A stretch of 64,000 bases of DNA from Clavulina sp. PMI_390. Taxonomy: Eukaryota > Basidiomycota > Agaricomycetes > Cantharellales > Hydnaceae. The notes beneath the pieces were generated by a model, which had not been told where the DNA came from, searched no databases, and was given only the letters and a program-made list of their open reading frames with translations. Shown piece after piece: positions 32,448-43,854 of this stretch (position 1 is its first letter; every line of letters begins with the position of its first letter). The stretch covers positions 274,209 through 338,208 of the forward strand of contig WIDE01000027.1 in assembly GCA_015039315.1 (NCBI GenBank). The letters are read 5' to 3'. Both the position numbers and the translations under genes were made by a program.

Positions 32448-34271
32448 CTACCACTGTCCGAACTGTGGCTCCATTGCTACCACCACGCGCAACCGTTCCC
32501 CAAACTTCTCCAGAATATCCCACCCACCCAGTTTCTTCAGCCAGCTGGGCATATCATTTCGTTCATCCTCGAACGCCTTTGACACGAGGACCTCGACTTT
32601 GGTGTGGGGTAGAAACTCGAGGATGGCCCCGCACTCGGTAATAAGTTGAGTGAAACCCTGGGTAAATGAGGATGGTTTCGGAGCATCCGTAGCTTCTATC
32701 GGTGTTGCGCTATTACCAGTATTTGGCACGGGGGGCGGAGGAGGTTGTTCGTCGGAGTTGGAATGAGGGAAGGCGATAGGGCGTGTCTGTGGTAGAAGTG
32801 ACGTCATAATGTCTTCGTAGGTACCGCTCAAGGTCGATCGCCACAGAGCGCCGAAAATGAACGAGTAGCCCAGGTGGATACTTTGTAGATTGGGAAGAGG
32901 ATGGCCGTCGGATGAATTGAGGCTAAGGAAGGATGCGAGGGTGCGGAGGATGTAGTTTTTCTTGACTGGATTTCCGCTCCTAAATGCAATATGGAGCGAA
33001 GACAGTGCTGGGAAGGAGGCTATGAACCTTGGCAGCAGGTCCTCCTGAACCATCCCACTCTTTTCTTCGCGCAGTAGAGACTTTGAAAGGACGCCGAATA
33101 GACGCAAGGAGCGAACTGAGGGGAACACCGATTCTCCTCCGTCCATCATCAAGATCGGAAGTATCCAATCAATATCTCGTGAGATAACAAAGTCGAGGTG
33201 AACAAGATTGGGAGCCTGAACGTATGCGAGGAACCAGGATGTGCTGATCAGGTCCATGTGCTTAATTGCACTGCCTACAGATAGAACTCTGAGGCTCTCG
33301 AGTTCAATAAATCCAGAAAATGACTCGACGACGTCATTGCCGCCACTCCAGCCCAGGACTCGGAGGTTAAAGCACGAGGAGAGAAACTCGGCAACGCGAT
33401 CGTCAAAATCCATCGACGCAAATGTTGCTTCGACGAGCGCGTCTGGCGAAAAGCATGTGTAGTCGATCTGTCGTATTTGACGTAGATCTAAGGTGTGCAG
33501 GCTCTGCTGGTGGACAAATAACGGCTGCATTTCGCCTGGATATCCTGGGTAGATGTTGTGCGCCCCAATCAACATGAGATGTTTCAGCTGTCTAGATGAC
33601 ATGCTGAATTGAAGTGGTACAGTTTCTGAGAGATGCTCTGATGGCGAGAGAAAGATTTCGAGTGTTCCGATTCTGTTTTGAATGGCCGCAACGAGTGGCA
33701 TCGATTCGGCAAAAGCACCTTGGGTGATCGAAACGGAAAGAGGAGCCCTGCCAGCTCGTGACAGCGATAGAGCATAGGGGCGTGGTACAATCACCGAGTC
33801 ATAGGTAACAAGATTGGTAGAAGCGGCGATATCCTCGTCGGATATTTGGGGAATCAGATTGGTGGAGTGGGGATACGGTCGTGGAACGTGCGCCCAGAGT
33901 CCAGAATATTCGAGTGTAAGAACTCTCCAGATACGACAGACAGAGGATAGATGAAAAGGAAGAATGTCGCGACCCGAATGCCATGTGTCATATACGACAA
34001 GCATTAATATTTCAAGGAAAAGCTCCTTTGGAAGACGATGTATTGGGAGCTGCGAATTATGTGCATTATTGGCCAATATCTGGTCAGAGGAAGCTGACTC
34101 AATTTTGTCGGGAGGCTCGACTATAACAGGCTCAATCGGTGTGGGATCGGGGGACACATGTGGTACAGATGATTCCACATCTTCTCTGCTATCCCTGAGA
34201 GTTACATCCAGGTCAGTGCATTTGTCAATGATGGAGGAGGCGCTGCAGGGAACGATAGTGACGCACCTCAT
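32448..34271 (-). CDS. F-box protein, long form
   Basis: 607-codon single exon. An acidic and Pro-rich leader of about 65 residues (DVESSVPHVSPDPTPIEPVI) precedes the F-box: IHRLPKELFLEILMLVVYDT and LPFHLSSVCRIWRVLTLEYS, then GLWAHVPRP. This matches the F-box-like family of Agaricomycetes (LPxELxxEI...SxVCRxWR...LWxxI). The rest has LRR-like strands (LRVLGWSGGNDVVESF, PSVRSLRLFGVL, FPALSSLHIAF) and a Pro-rich linker (PPPPPVPNTGNS) before a C-terminal helical end. It is more distant from the convergent F-box pair. Divergent from the copy-A gene at 34764 across about 490 bp. Target unknown; by family knowledge an SCF substrate adaptor. Confidence 0.8.
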   Translation of the reverse strand: MRCVTIVPCSASSIIDKCTDLDVTLRDSREDVESSVPHVSPDPTPIEPVIVEPPDKIESASSDQILANNAHNSQLPIHRLPKELFLEILMLVVYDTWHSGRDILPFHLSSVCRIWRVLTLEYSGLWAHVPRPYPHSTNLIPQISDEDIAASTNLVTYDSVIVPRPYALSLSRAGRAPLSVSITQGAFAESMPLVAAIQNRIGTLEIFLSPSEHLSETVPLQFSMSSRQLKHLMLIGAHNIYPGYPGEMQPLFVHQQSLHTLDLRQIRQIDYTCFSPDALVEATFASMDFDDRVAEFLSSCFNLRVLGWSGGNDVVESFSGFIELESLRVLSVGSAIKHMDLISTSWFLAYVQAPNLVHLDFVISRDIDWILPILMMDGGESVFPSVRSLRLFGVLSKSLLREEKSGMVQEDLLPRFIASFPALSSLHIAFRSGNPVKKNYILRTLASFLSLNSSDGHPLPNLQSIHLGYSFIFGALWRSTLSGTYEDIMTSLLPQTRPIAFPHSNSDEQPPPPPVPNTGNSATPIEATDAPKPSSFTQGFTQLITECGAILEFLPHTKVEVLVSKAFEDERNDMPSWLKKLGGWDILEKFGERLRVVVAMEPQFGQW

Positions 34272-34763
34272 CCACTTCCGCTTTTTTGTTGTGATATTAT
34301 TCAGCTTGATATATCTGCGGCTAGCAGTCAGTACGATTCAGAGTCTGTTCGAATTTCCCTTGTGGAGGGAGAGAGTAGCCCTCGAGGAAAGGTGCGTGTT
34401 CCAGTGATGATAGCGGTGCCGCAAAGTTCCCACGCGACGCCCAAAGCCTGGGCCATTTCAACGCCCACTAGGGAATTTCCTCAAGCATCGATTTGAAAAT
34501 TTACTATGGAATCTTGTCCATCCAGCAATGGATCACATTGAATACCGACTATCTAGAGCAGGGGGTTATCCATTTCATCCCTAGTCCGCGCGCCTCTTTG
34601 CGTATCCGAAGGGCTGTTCGCGAGCTTCATCCCTCGTCACCACACCGCCCCGGGCCGCCAGGATGCACAGCTTGCTCAGTCCAAAGTGACTGCTAGGCCG
34701 CTTGCTGTTGCCTCAAAAACACCTTGAGCAATTGGCACCCGCCATTGCGTGCTCCTCTCTCCC
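34272..34763. other. shared upstream region of divergent genes
   Basis: 490 bp between the F-box gene and copy A of the unrecognised family. No TATA box stands out; no gene seen. Confidence 0.3.
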
Positions 34764-37201
34764 ATGTCTGGCACGATGTCGACTGTAAGCTCGTCTAATA
34801 CGCTGCTGAGTGACCTCAGCGTTAAAGATTTGAGACATCGCTTCCACGGATCCAACTTGCGTAACGAGTCTGTGCACTCATTTTCTGTCATCACTCGGAA
34901 GGACTCGGCAAACGAACCAGTGAGTTCTAGGCCGGCTTCTCAAGGAATGTTCAATTGAAAGACAACAAACACTGTCTCTAGTACACCTATATTGTGTTTT
35001 GGTTGACGGTCAAGGATCCCATACAGTTACGATCACTGAAAAGCCCTCGACGGCCAAGTCAGTCTCAACGATCAGTTAGCAATCAACCCTTGGCCTTGCG
35101 TGTGGAGATGGTCACCAGCAAACCTCGTGCTGCTTCTTCTCAAGATGTCAGAGCATCGATATCCGTCAATGGTATCCGAATGGCGGCGAGAACAGAGGTT
35201 ATATCCCAGCTGACTAGTGATCCTGAGTGGATGAGTTCCGTGAAACAAAGTACCTCCATACACGCTGCAGCTCCCAGTCTAAAAGTTTTCCACGTTTTGG
35301 ACCTGCTCCGACTTCTAGAGGAACTTAGAACACAGTCACGTATTCCCGCTGAAACACCACAGCTATTTCCCATCCTCATTGCAGCTATACTGCACCCCTT
35401 TGCGCGAATATGGCATTGCCAGTCCCCGGATGATGCTAAGGAGCAAGAAATATATCTCATTAACCATCATCTGGCCTTTCATGATGCCGCCAAAGTCTTC
35501 TATCGGAGGTGGAATCCAGAGCAAGTCCGAATCGATCCTATCCCCCTCCCACCTTACTCTCATGATCTCAAACCGCCAGCCGCCCTGAAGAACACCCCCG
35601 AGGTGAGATTGGCCATTCGTTCATTCATTCAAATAACTCTTTCACTGATCTTATTGACTGCGATCCTCAGGGCGGTGGCCCTTGTTTCTATTTTGATGAG
35701 GAAGTCTTCAGGCCTCTGATCCGTCAAATACCACCAGGGAAACCGAAGGTTATCACTCGTACACTTGACGAGTTCTGTCTGACGATTCTTGGTAGCCGAG
35801 AACCCCTTGATGCACATGCACGAATCGTTGAGCTTGAGAGATGGGAGAAGCGAGTTGGATTCCACCACCAATTTACTATTCTGCGCTGTGTGCTGGACGA
35901 CATACAGGACAATATGATTGTCCCACTGCATTCTGAGACAGCCTCCATGAATTCTATCAATAGCTCATTTTTTCTAGATGGTCTGGAGCTCTGGCTAATG
36001 ATTGAGCGTTGTGCAGATAAGGAAGCAGACAGATCGCTTTTCCAAGTGTCAGTGTCGGCGTTCGAGCCAAAAGACAGGGTATTTTAATCCATCCATCGCG
36101 GAACATGAGGCGTTTGTTGCTGATGGTCCTGTTGGACTGGGTTGTTCTTTAGGTGTCCGTCGCTACTGATCGCGAGGCTTTCAATACTGCCGATCCAGAC
36201 CGTTTCCGTGAACTCTCCTATGCGAACTACCCCAATTGGGATGATCAAGTGACAGTGAAGGAGCTTGCTGATATCCTCGCAGCATTTGCCAAATTTTCTG
36301 TTCGTTATGTTCTGCTCACTGTAAGTTGTGAACAATAATTCGGTCGGCGTGATATCTGCAGGGACTAACGGCTTCCCGTAGGAAAACTGCTACTACCTTG
36401 CCTCCCTATTGGAAGAACTCATCGGCAGTCGCGGTAGCGTGCCTGCAACTAAGAAACGCTTAGGTTGGCGATGGGCACAATACACTCCAACCCTGACACG
36501 CGCCAGAGTGCTCAAGTTGTGGAAAAAGGAACCCTCAATTGGAGACGTAAGATCAGAAGCCTCGTGGGTGTTTCAGCTGGATTTTAGCTATGAAATAATG
36601 CATCGAGGCTCATGAAGTTCTTACCAATAGAGTTTTGGATGTCATCGAAGATTTTGACTTTGGAGCCATGCGAACGTCGGCTGTGGAGACGCTCTTCCCC
36701 ATGGTGTCCCCTAGCGCTACACCCCCTCCCCTGAGATCATCCCTGATTGACGGAGAATCCAGAGCCCCAGGTCCCCCTGTCGTCATCAGACTTGCTCCCA
36801 TTATACCTGAACCACCACAGACAGATAAGAGTCCTTATTCTACCAGTCCCCTAACTACACTTTCGGAAATATCACGAGGTCCCAGCGACCCTTGGAACTC
36901 TCCCTCCATACCCACCCTGGTGATTGACGAGCTTCCGCCGAATGCTCTCGGTATGCAGGGCATGGGCCATGGTGGTACTCCAGTACTTACGCCGTCGGGA
37001 TCGTCGCCTTCGTCGTCCACGTTGACCGAGCTCATGTTCTATAGCCCGACCACCGCTGCTCCGTCGTCTGAGCCAAGCCGAGAGTCCAGCCCGGCGCCAC
37101 CATCTCCTAGGAGAAAAAACGTGTTGGGTTCTATGATGCGACATTTCTCTTCCCCTCGCCCACCCCCATTGGAGCTCGGCGGCGAGCGATCTGATTTATG
37201 A
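34764..37201 (+). CDS. unrecognised family, copy A
   Basis: A protein of an estimated 650-700 residues in about six exons, start at 34764 or 34776. Exon 1 ends with ESVHSFSVITRKDSANEP at a phase-0 intron and exon 2 opens YTYIVFW; then come ALRVEM, an AARTEV block, VFHVLDLLRLLEELRTQSRI and FPILIAAILHPF. After the next intron: GGGPCFYFDEE, ITRTLDEFCLTILGSREPLD and AHARIVELERWEKR. Two further exons hold QVTVKELADILAAFAKFSVR with YVLLT, and ENCYYLASLLEELIGSR. The last exon is a Ser/Pro-rich, likely disordered tail (about 190 residues, many SPS and PPP) ending GERSDL. The same order recurs in three tandem genes at 47-55 kb. I recognise no Pfam-type domain. The mix of helical blocks with a disordered tail suggests a scaffold or regulatory protein, which is inference only. 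Confidence 0.72.
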
Positions 37202-37442
37202 AATCTTTTGGAGGGGGACGTGACCATACATTATTACTACTAACATGCCGCTTAACAATGTCCGATATCATTCATTCTTATCGCAAGCAAGTTTCATATC
37301 ATACATGGAAAGATAATACGGAGGTTGATCGCGAGGGAGTACACTAGGCGGTGGACAAGATTGAGTTTGGATAGAAAAAAAGAATGAGAATGATGGCAGC
37401 AATGCCACAGAGTTGAGAAACAGCAGACAGCGGCTGTTGATC
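37202..37442. other. convergent 3' ends, 240 bp
   Basis: Copy A and RPA1 end facing each other. No gene seen. Confidence 0.3.
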
Positions 37443-39929
37443 CTATGCAGGCGCAGTCGCGGGGTACTTCTGCAGTTCAGAAAGCAGTAGACGGCTCTCC
37501 TCCCCAAAGTTCACTGGGAAGGCACGGTTGATACCGTATCGCGCCCTAGTAACGTCCTGCAAGTAAAGTGCAACCATGAGACGTTAGAATAGGACACAGG
37601 AATGAGTGAGAAGCGGACGCACATTGTATGTCTCCTGCTTCACGCGGCACGAGAGGTTCCACTGCTTCCCCAACGCATCACGAATTTTAGCGCTGAAGGC
37701 ATCGCGGTCGGTTTCCTGTTGATGAACGGTGCGCGGTGAGACTTTGGCTCTATAATCTGGAACGATAGAAAGAATAGAAGACGAGATGCGTACGAAGAGT
37801 TCGTGGAGCTCTCTCGCTGTGATCCCAAGCATCATTTCACCGACGTCGTTGAACGCCTGAAGCCAAATCTGGCCAGAGTAATCCGCACAAGAAATGCTAA
37901 GTAGATAGCTATTTGCACAAGAAGCGATACGTTAGCAGCGTAATATAAAAAAAGCAGGTCTTCGGCGCAAGGGAAACCGACTCACCGATACTCGCAGTTT
38001 GGATAGCTCTTGTTGCACTTCTCACAACGCCATGACCCATCGTCCTGCTCGATGACCTTCTTTTGGCACCCTTCCCCAGGGCACGACGTATAGCTCATGT
38101 TCTCGTTCTTCACATGGACCACCCGGACTTTCGAGTTGAAGTAATCCGGTTTGTCCCCCATACCGAGCAGGGTCTCCTGCACAACCTGCAATGGCTTGAC
38201 TTCATCCCTCCTGAATCCACCGCCGCCACCTCCACCGCCCCCAGCGCCACCCATCACTCCACCACCTCCCGATTGGGCGCGGAACAAGGTGTTGCTCCCT
38301 TGTGAGTCGTACCACCCACGAAGGAGATGGGCAGACTCGAGATCAGGGTCTGCCGTCATAGTAGATCCAGCAGACATGCTAAGTGTGCGGCCGCCGTAAT
38401 CGCCGACGCGGACACCCTTGAAGGCGATGACAGGGTGAGAGCTGTCTTCATTGAACGTCTCGGCTTGTTTTCCCCAGAATGTCAGACGAATCGAGGCTTC
38501 GGAGCGGTCGACGAGAAGAATATCGCGCTTAGAGACCTAGATGGGCCAGAATGGATGCAAGAAAAGGAGAGTTGGGCAATTGGTCAAGATCTCTAAAGGA
38601 AGAACTACACACCTTCTTGTTCGTCGTTTTTGACGTGATCTCGCCGAGAGGACCAACTTCGTGCACAACACCCAAAACATCTGGAACGAGGTTAGCTGGA
38701 GGTATAGAGTTGAAGGAAGAGGAAGCAGTGACATACCACATGTCTGATCCTTCTGGAGGTTCTCCATCTGGTCGAGTCCAACGAAATTGTATCGGATCTG
38801 CGGTGCGTCTACTGTATCCATACACTAGAGTCGCACGGCGCAAGAGTGCCAATTGAGTTGAGGTGAATGGAGAAGTCGATGGAATCAGTTCATAGACGGA
38901 GAAGATATGCGCGCGGTTGCAAGCACATACCTCGACCACCTCGCTCGTCTTCTCAAGCGTGATCTCATACTCGTTCGACAGGTTGCTGAATTTCTTCTTT
39001 GCCACATTCACCCTCGCCCTACTCACATAATACACCGAGCCTTCGCGAATCTTGTCGAAAAGCTCGTCGGCTGCAGCGTTGAACGCCGTAGCCTTGATCT
39101 CGCCTGTATTGTCCATGAAGGTACATGAGAAAAGCTTCCCATCTCCCTTTGCGTTGCTCCAGTTTTTGATGTCGGACTTTTGCGTGCAGCGCGCCTGGAT
39201 TGTCCATTTGTTTTGGTAGGGTGAGAGGCCCTCGATGGGAAGGACGTTGGGTGGGCGCTCTCCGCCATTGGACGCCCGTGGAGCCGCGACGGGTGCAGCA
39301 GTAGTGGTCGGCCCACGCGAAGTGGAGACTGGAGGATTGGGAGCGGGGGTTGTGCTGACAGAGTCTACACCCTCTTCCTTGACCTCCATCGGTTTGGGGT
39401 CGCCAAATTTGGGAGCTTGCTCAAAGCTGTCTTCGTCGATCTTCAGGATAACCAAAAGTCTATATAGTTACGAGAATTGGTAGAGTGATTGTAAGCATGG
39501 AAGAATTTTTGAGTTATCTGACGACATGGAGCAGGAGGCTCATGGCAAAGTGAGACATGATGACAAACTTTTTGGTTCCAACCCAGTTATTCGCGACGAT
39601 CGTGATCTTGAACGTCACCCATCTACGAATAGTCTCATTGTCCACGAGATAGTTGAGCTGGGTGTTGAGCATCGCGTGCGAGTACGACTCGCCATCTGAG
39701 ATGATCAAGCTATCGACGGCTTCGTCAGACCCAACGCGTCGAAAGCGAGAGAAATGAACAAGACGTACCGATGGCGAGGTTGTGCGCCTTCTGAAGCGGC
39801 TGCTAGCGTCTTGACCGAGATCACCTGCACGCGCGGGCAGACACCAGCGACTTCGTCTGGCTCGGCCTGTTGCATGAACTGGAGCGCGTTCGGCGTCAAA
39901 GGAGAAGGTGTCGCGGGTTCATCCATCAT
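37443..39929 (-). CDS. RFA1: replication protein A 70 kDa subunit (RPA1/Rfa1)
   Basis: Largest subunit of the nuclear single-strand DNA-binding complex needed for replication, repair and recombination. The start at 39929 (or 39926) gives MMDEPATPSPLTPNALQFMQ. The N-terminal OB fold reads PRVQVISVKTLAAASEGAQP and then VTFKITIVANNW. Domain A begins YQNKWTIQARCTQKSDIKNW and continues GDGKLFSCTFMDNTGEIKAT, REGSVYYVSRARVNVAKKKF. Domain B follows with RTLVYGYSRRTADPIQFRWT-type sequence and VLGVVHEVGPLGEITSKTTN. The C-terminal OB fold contains the zinc module with four Cys (SCPGEGC...WRCEKC) around 38100-38000. The last exon ends LQKYPATAPA at 37443. All three parts are in frame, with several introns. 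An ordinary RPA1. Confidence 0.93.
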
Positions 39930-40800
39930 TTTGAGGTGTTATCTCGAGTTAAAGGCTGAGTGGAGGCGCTACACGTGTTTTAACGCGGTTCTAGGTGAGC
40001 GTCGGTCGAGAAGATAGATGAGGGACGGTTGTTTGGCTCGGGCGTGTCACGCCTCACGCTAACTGGACTTGTCTGACTCAACCTGAAATTCCAACGTTTG
40101 CTACGGAACAATGGTGGGTCCGTTGTATGGTGATTTTGAACGGATTATCAAGCTGAAGTCGACGACGCACTTCAATGACCGGATTCGGGCTGGGAGGGAG
40201 ATTTTACCAGCGATCCAGCAGGGTTGTGGGACCCTCGTTGAGGAACTGATATAGACAGAGATCATAACGAGACATAGTCAAAGGATAATGAGCTAGGTGA
40301 CCATTGGAGTACATGAAATCGAGAACCTGAGCAGACATAGAATGAAATGCTACCTCATTTAGGGATTGCCTGACTGGAGTGGCCCCGATCCCCAGTAGCT
40401 AAGAGCCAAAATCGTTAGCCATCACAACGAACCCACTAGTGAACCAAACTCCAAACGAAAAATTTCAAATGCTAGGTAGATAGAAGTAGCTGGATTTATT
40501 GCAGGTTGAGTTCAAGCAACAGTGTAGAGTACTTCCACTAAAACAAAGGTAACAGGGAGGATGAGCAAATTATGTTTGCGTCAATAGGAGGGCAACATCA
40601 TAATGGAGGAAGGAACGAATTATGGAGGCGGTATCGAGAACTATGCAGTGGTAGAAATAGGATCGTCATCTAAGTGGTGAGAGCCAGTAGTGATGGGAGA
40701 GAAGAGAGGAGATCCCTGCATGACGAGTTCTACACAGATGTGCGACAGTGAGCATGGCGATCAGCAACAAGGTACTTCATGGAAACGCACCGGTAACCCC
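39930..40800. other. intergenic, no gene seen
   Basis: The RPA1 promoter and the 3' flank of the ribosomal protein gene. No coding motif in any frame. Confidence 0.3.
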
Positions 40801-42654
40801 TCATTGAGTACCCTCACTACCAGACGATGAAGATGTGCTACCAGTAGCAGAAGCTCTCTGTGGGTTCCCGCCCGCGTTCATCCTCGTCATCAGCCCAGAT
40901 AACGAGTTCACGAGCTTGCCAGCTGCAGCACCCTGTCGCGCAGCCACCTCTGCACTCCTGTTCGCAGAAGCGCGTCCACCAGCACTATACGTCGTCCCTC
41001 TCTTCCCTGCCGTTCGTCGACTGGCAGCACCCCAGTTACCCTTGCCGTTTGCACCTTGCTCCATCGTGGCCCAGCGCTGAAGCGCCGTGTGGTCCTCCCT
41101 TGCCGCCACATAGTTTGGCGTGCCCGGGTAGTATGGGTTCGGCCGCTGTGCCACTGCTGTGGCCCAAGGCCTGAGGGCGAGATGGATAGAGTGCTCAGGC
41201 GCAACAGGTGTGTTAGGCGAGTTCGATGAAGGGGTTGTGGAGAATGGATGAGGGGCGCGAGTGGAAGATGAAGTGGAGGAGGAAGGTGTGCTCGAGGCTG
41301 GTGGCGCAAACGGAGTCACAACGGGAGGGGGGGCAACAATCTTGGCGTCGCGCGCCATTGGTCGGAAAGTGGAGAAGCCTGGAGCAGCAGAGGTAGCTTT
41401 ACTGCTGGCAGTCGACGCCGCATCCGATGAAGGAGCAGAGGAAGGAGTGGAGGAGTCAAAGAAACGGAAGGGCTTGACGCGCTGCTCTCCCTTAGTGCTT
41501 CCACTGGACTCATACCACACATCATAATTGTTGTACTCGGCCGCCCAGGTACCTGCCGCATGAACGACATGTGACTGTGCATTCGTGCTGTACATGTTGG
41601 GTGGGGCTTCATGTGCCGAGAGGACTGGGATATCCTTTGGAGGCTCAGCCATGTAGCCCGTCCTGTAGTTCGCGGTAGGCATCACGAAACCAGGGATAGG
41701 AGGCGATGTCAAGGCCGCTTGTAGCGGGGATGGGTGATGGTATGAGAGACCAGCGAATTTGTGGGGGGCGGGGGATGGAGATGAGGATGATTCGGAGTCG
41801 GAGGGGTCGAGCATTTTGGACTGCTGGTGGGAGGCGAGGAATTGGGGAGCAGCGAGGGAGTAGCGCTGGAGGGGTCCAATGACGGCTCGGCCATTCGAGC
41901 GGGTGCCACTCGATGAAGCAGCAGCGACTGCAGAGGTAATGGCCCGTTGACCGGGCTGCCTCCTGGCCTCGCCTTCACCCTCGAGAGGGCGTACTTGAGC
42001 GGTGGCATACAGGTTCGTGGGCTCCGTTTCTAGGCCCTTGGGGACAGATGGTCGTGGTGACGATGCCTCTGCGCCATAGTTGCCTTGGCGTTCGACAGCC
42101 TCTTTAGCCTCCTGGACTTTGTGCTGCCTCTCGAGTTCCGCGTTACTGAGCTGACGGTTCTCCTCCAGGAATTCATGGAATTTGGGACGGAGGGAGCGGA
42201 TTTTGGAGACATATCGAGAGAATTCGGCAGGTGGGACATAGTAGATGTTGCGCTGTCGCGGGAATTGCATGGACGAAACGCTCTCGTCCTCGCGGGAAGG
42301 CACACTCGAGTTGGAAGGAGCAAACTCAGAGTCAGCCATCCACTCGTGGTTGCGAGTCTTGTTGGCCCATGGGTCTGATATCTCCCATGAGATACCAGTC
42401 TCGTCTAAACGCTTGACGAACTTGGCTTGACGCTCTGCGTCAACCCATGCTGTCTGGTACTCACGCGTGTCGACATTGGAAACAACGACATAGGGAAGCT
42501 TTTTTCGCGCCATGGGGGGCATAGGGCGCTTTAGCCCAAAGTCTCCTCGATGGACATGCGCCTGAGGAGCAGTGTAGATTTGGGAAATGGCCGGGTCGTA
42601 TGAGGCGAATTTTGAGCGGCGCAGGAGCACGCCAAACGTGGATGGCTGCGACAT
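40801..42654 (-). CDS. mitochondrial ribosomal small-subunit protein, Mrp51/bS1m-like
   Basis: 617-codon single exon. The N-terminal block FGVLLRRSKFASYDPAISQI, then VHRGDFGLKRPMPP and RKKLPYVVVSNVDTREYQTA matches the conserved start of the Mrp51 family (LLRxSK, GDFGLKRPLP, followed by a strand with DTxE), the fungal mitochondrial small-subunit protein at the bS1 site used for translation of mitochondrial mRNAs. The matching part covers about 200 residues. The remaining 400 are Ser/Pro/Ala-rich and low complexity (STPSSSTSSSTRAPHPF), with a second more conserved part (HLALRPWATAVAQRPNPYYP) near residue 510. That insert makes the protein longer than the yeast member. No signal peptide was judged; an import sequence may be weak. 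Homology call is by recognition of pattern, not search. Confidence 0.66.
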   Translation of the reverse strand: MSQPSTFGVLLRRSKFASYDPAISQIYTAPQAHVHRGDFGLKRPMPPMARKKLPYVVVSNVDTREYQTAWVDAERQAKFVKRLDETGISWEISDPWANKTRNHEWMADSEFAPSNSSVPSREDESVSSMQFPRQRNIYYVPPAEFSRYVSKIRSLRPKFHEFLEENRQLSNAELERQHKVQEAKEAVERQGNYGAEASSPRPSVPKGLETEPTNLYATAQVRPLEGEGEARRQPGQRAITSAVAAASSSGTRSNGRAVIGPLQRYSLAAPQFLASHQQSKMLDPSDSESSSSPSPAPHKFAGLSYHHPSPLQAALTSPPIPGFVMPTANYRTGYMAEPPKDIPVLSAHEAPPNMYSTNAQSHVVHAAGTWAAEYNNYDVWYESSGSTKGEQRVKPFRFFDSSTPSSAPSSDAASTASSKATSAAPGFSTFRPMARDAKIVAPPPVVTPFAPPASSTPSSSTSSSTRAPHPFSTTPSSNSPNTPVAPEHSIHLALRPWATAVAQRPNPYYPGTPNYVAAREDHTALQRWATMEQGANGKGNWGAASRRTAGKRGTTYSAGGRASANRSAEVAARQGAAAGKLVNSLSGLMTRMNAGGNPQRASATGSTSSSSGSEGTQ

Positions 42655-43854
42655 GCTGAGTGTATGCCGCGCCTAATGACACTAGAACAGTTTCTAGCCA
42701 CTAGAGGCAGTGAAAAGACCAGCCACGACACCCGCAGAATCCGTGGGCTGGACGCGAGTTGAGAATTTCTCGAAGGTTAGCGCCGAGAAAAACACGGTAT
42801 AAAGAGACGTAAACAAGCGCAATTTTTCTGCTCTTAACCAACGACATACCAATTACCATCGACGCACGCCTCTCATCTGAGAGGCACCTCCAGCCGTCGG
42901 CGGTCCAGACAATATGTCAAGACTGAGCTTGGCCCGTCTCCACAAGAGATGTGGTTCTTAGGATCTACAAAAACAATCCTTTGCTGAATAGGCTCTTCCC
43001 TCTGGTTGAGGGGCCATGAGGCCGGATCACCTGGTGGTATCCTACATCTTTATCCATAGGCTATCTACTTCGCTGTATATTACCGACCTTCGTTAATGTG
43101 AGTAGTCATTTATGCAATATTCTTTTTTTTTTTTTTTTTTTTTCAAAACGCTGCCAATGAGGAAATATTCTGGTAACCATCTACACACCCACATCCATCT
43201 GGATCCTCTTTCGAGGGCTCGCGTATTCGCTCTGTGTTTCCATTTGGAATCATTGCTGTGTAGACCGAAGCGTGAGGAGTGAATGATGAGGTAAAGGCGA
43301 GTCTGAGGCGGCACTGACGATCTCAGTCGTTTAATTCCCCTGATCACCTTTGAGTATTGATTGATCGAGTATCAGAGTGCTGATCTTGCACTGGTGTTTG
43401 TAGGCTTCTCGGACGTCCTTTTCATTCTATGCACACGCGCTGTGTCCCTGTATTTACTAGCACATCGTTAATGAATCGTTAGGCCACTTCATCGTTTTCG
43501 TTGTCCTCCATGTACGGGAATAAGAATGAACATTCGCTACAATTATCTTGCTGCACGCATTTGCGCAGGAAACCGTGACTCATCAGGCTACCCATCTTGA
43601 CTCTCGAGCCAGCCCATCGGGACCGTTCCGCTATCGCCTCAATGATACCACCGCCCAGCACCGTCAGCTCAGATTCCACTGTTGCACAATTCGGCGGAGC
43701 TGAACCGCGCAACGACAGTTTGATCTATTCAGACTAGAAGAGTCAAGTTTTCTTGGGAAAAACATACAAATATCGAGATCTAGTCCATGCTGGACGCCTT
43801 GCCGTGGTCTGTGGGGAGCACGAAAGGGGGAAATGAAAGCGAAATGAAGCGACG
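42655..43854. other. intergenic with a 21-T run
   Basis: No confident gene. A T-run of 21 lies at 43123-43143. A minus-strand open frame at 43479-43712 ends downstream of the membrane-protein gene and has no partner exon. Confidence 0.35.
43123..43143. repeat. homopolymer (T)21
   Basis: Twenty-one consecutive T, read as poly(A) on the minus strand. The only such long homopolymer in the window. Confidence 0.85.

Noticed and set aside
41709..42323. Pro/His-rich frames on the minus strand
   Set aside because: Out-of-frame readings of the Ser/Pro-rich part of the Mrp51-like gene.
43479..43712. 77-codon minus-strand frame with several Cys
   Set aside because: No partner exon, no homology I can name, and the membrane-protein gene just upstream has its own stop. 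Left out as a gene.
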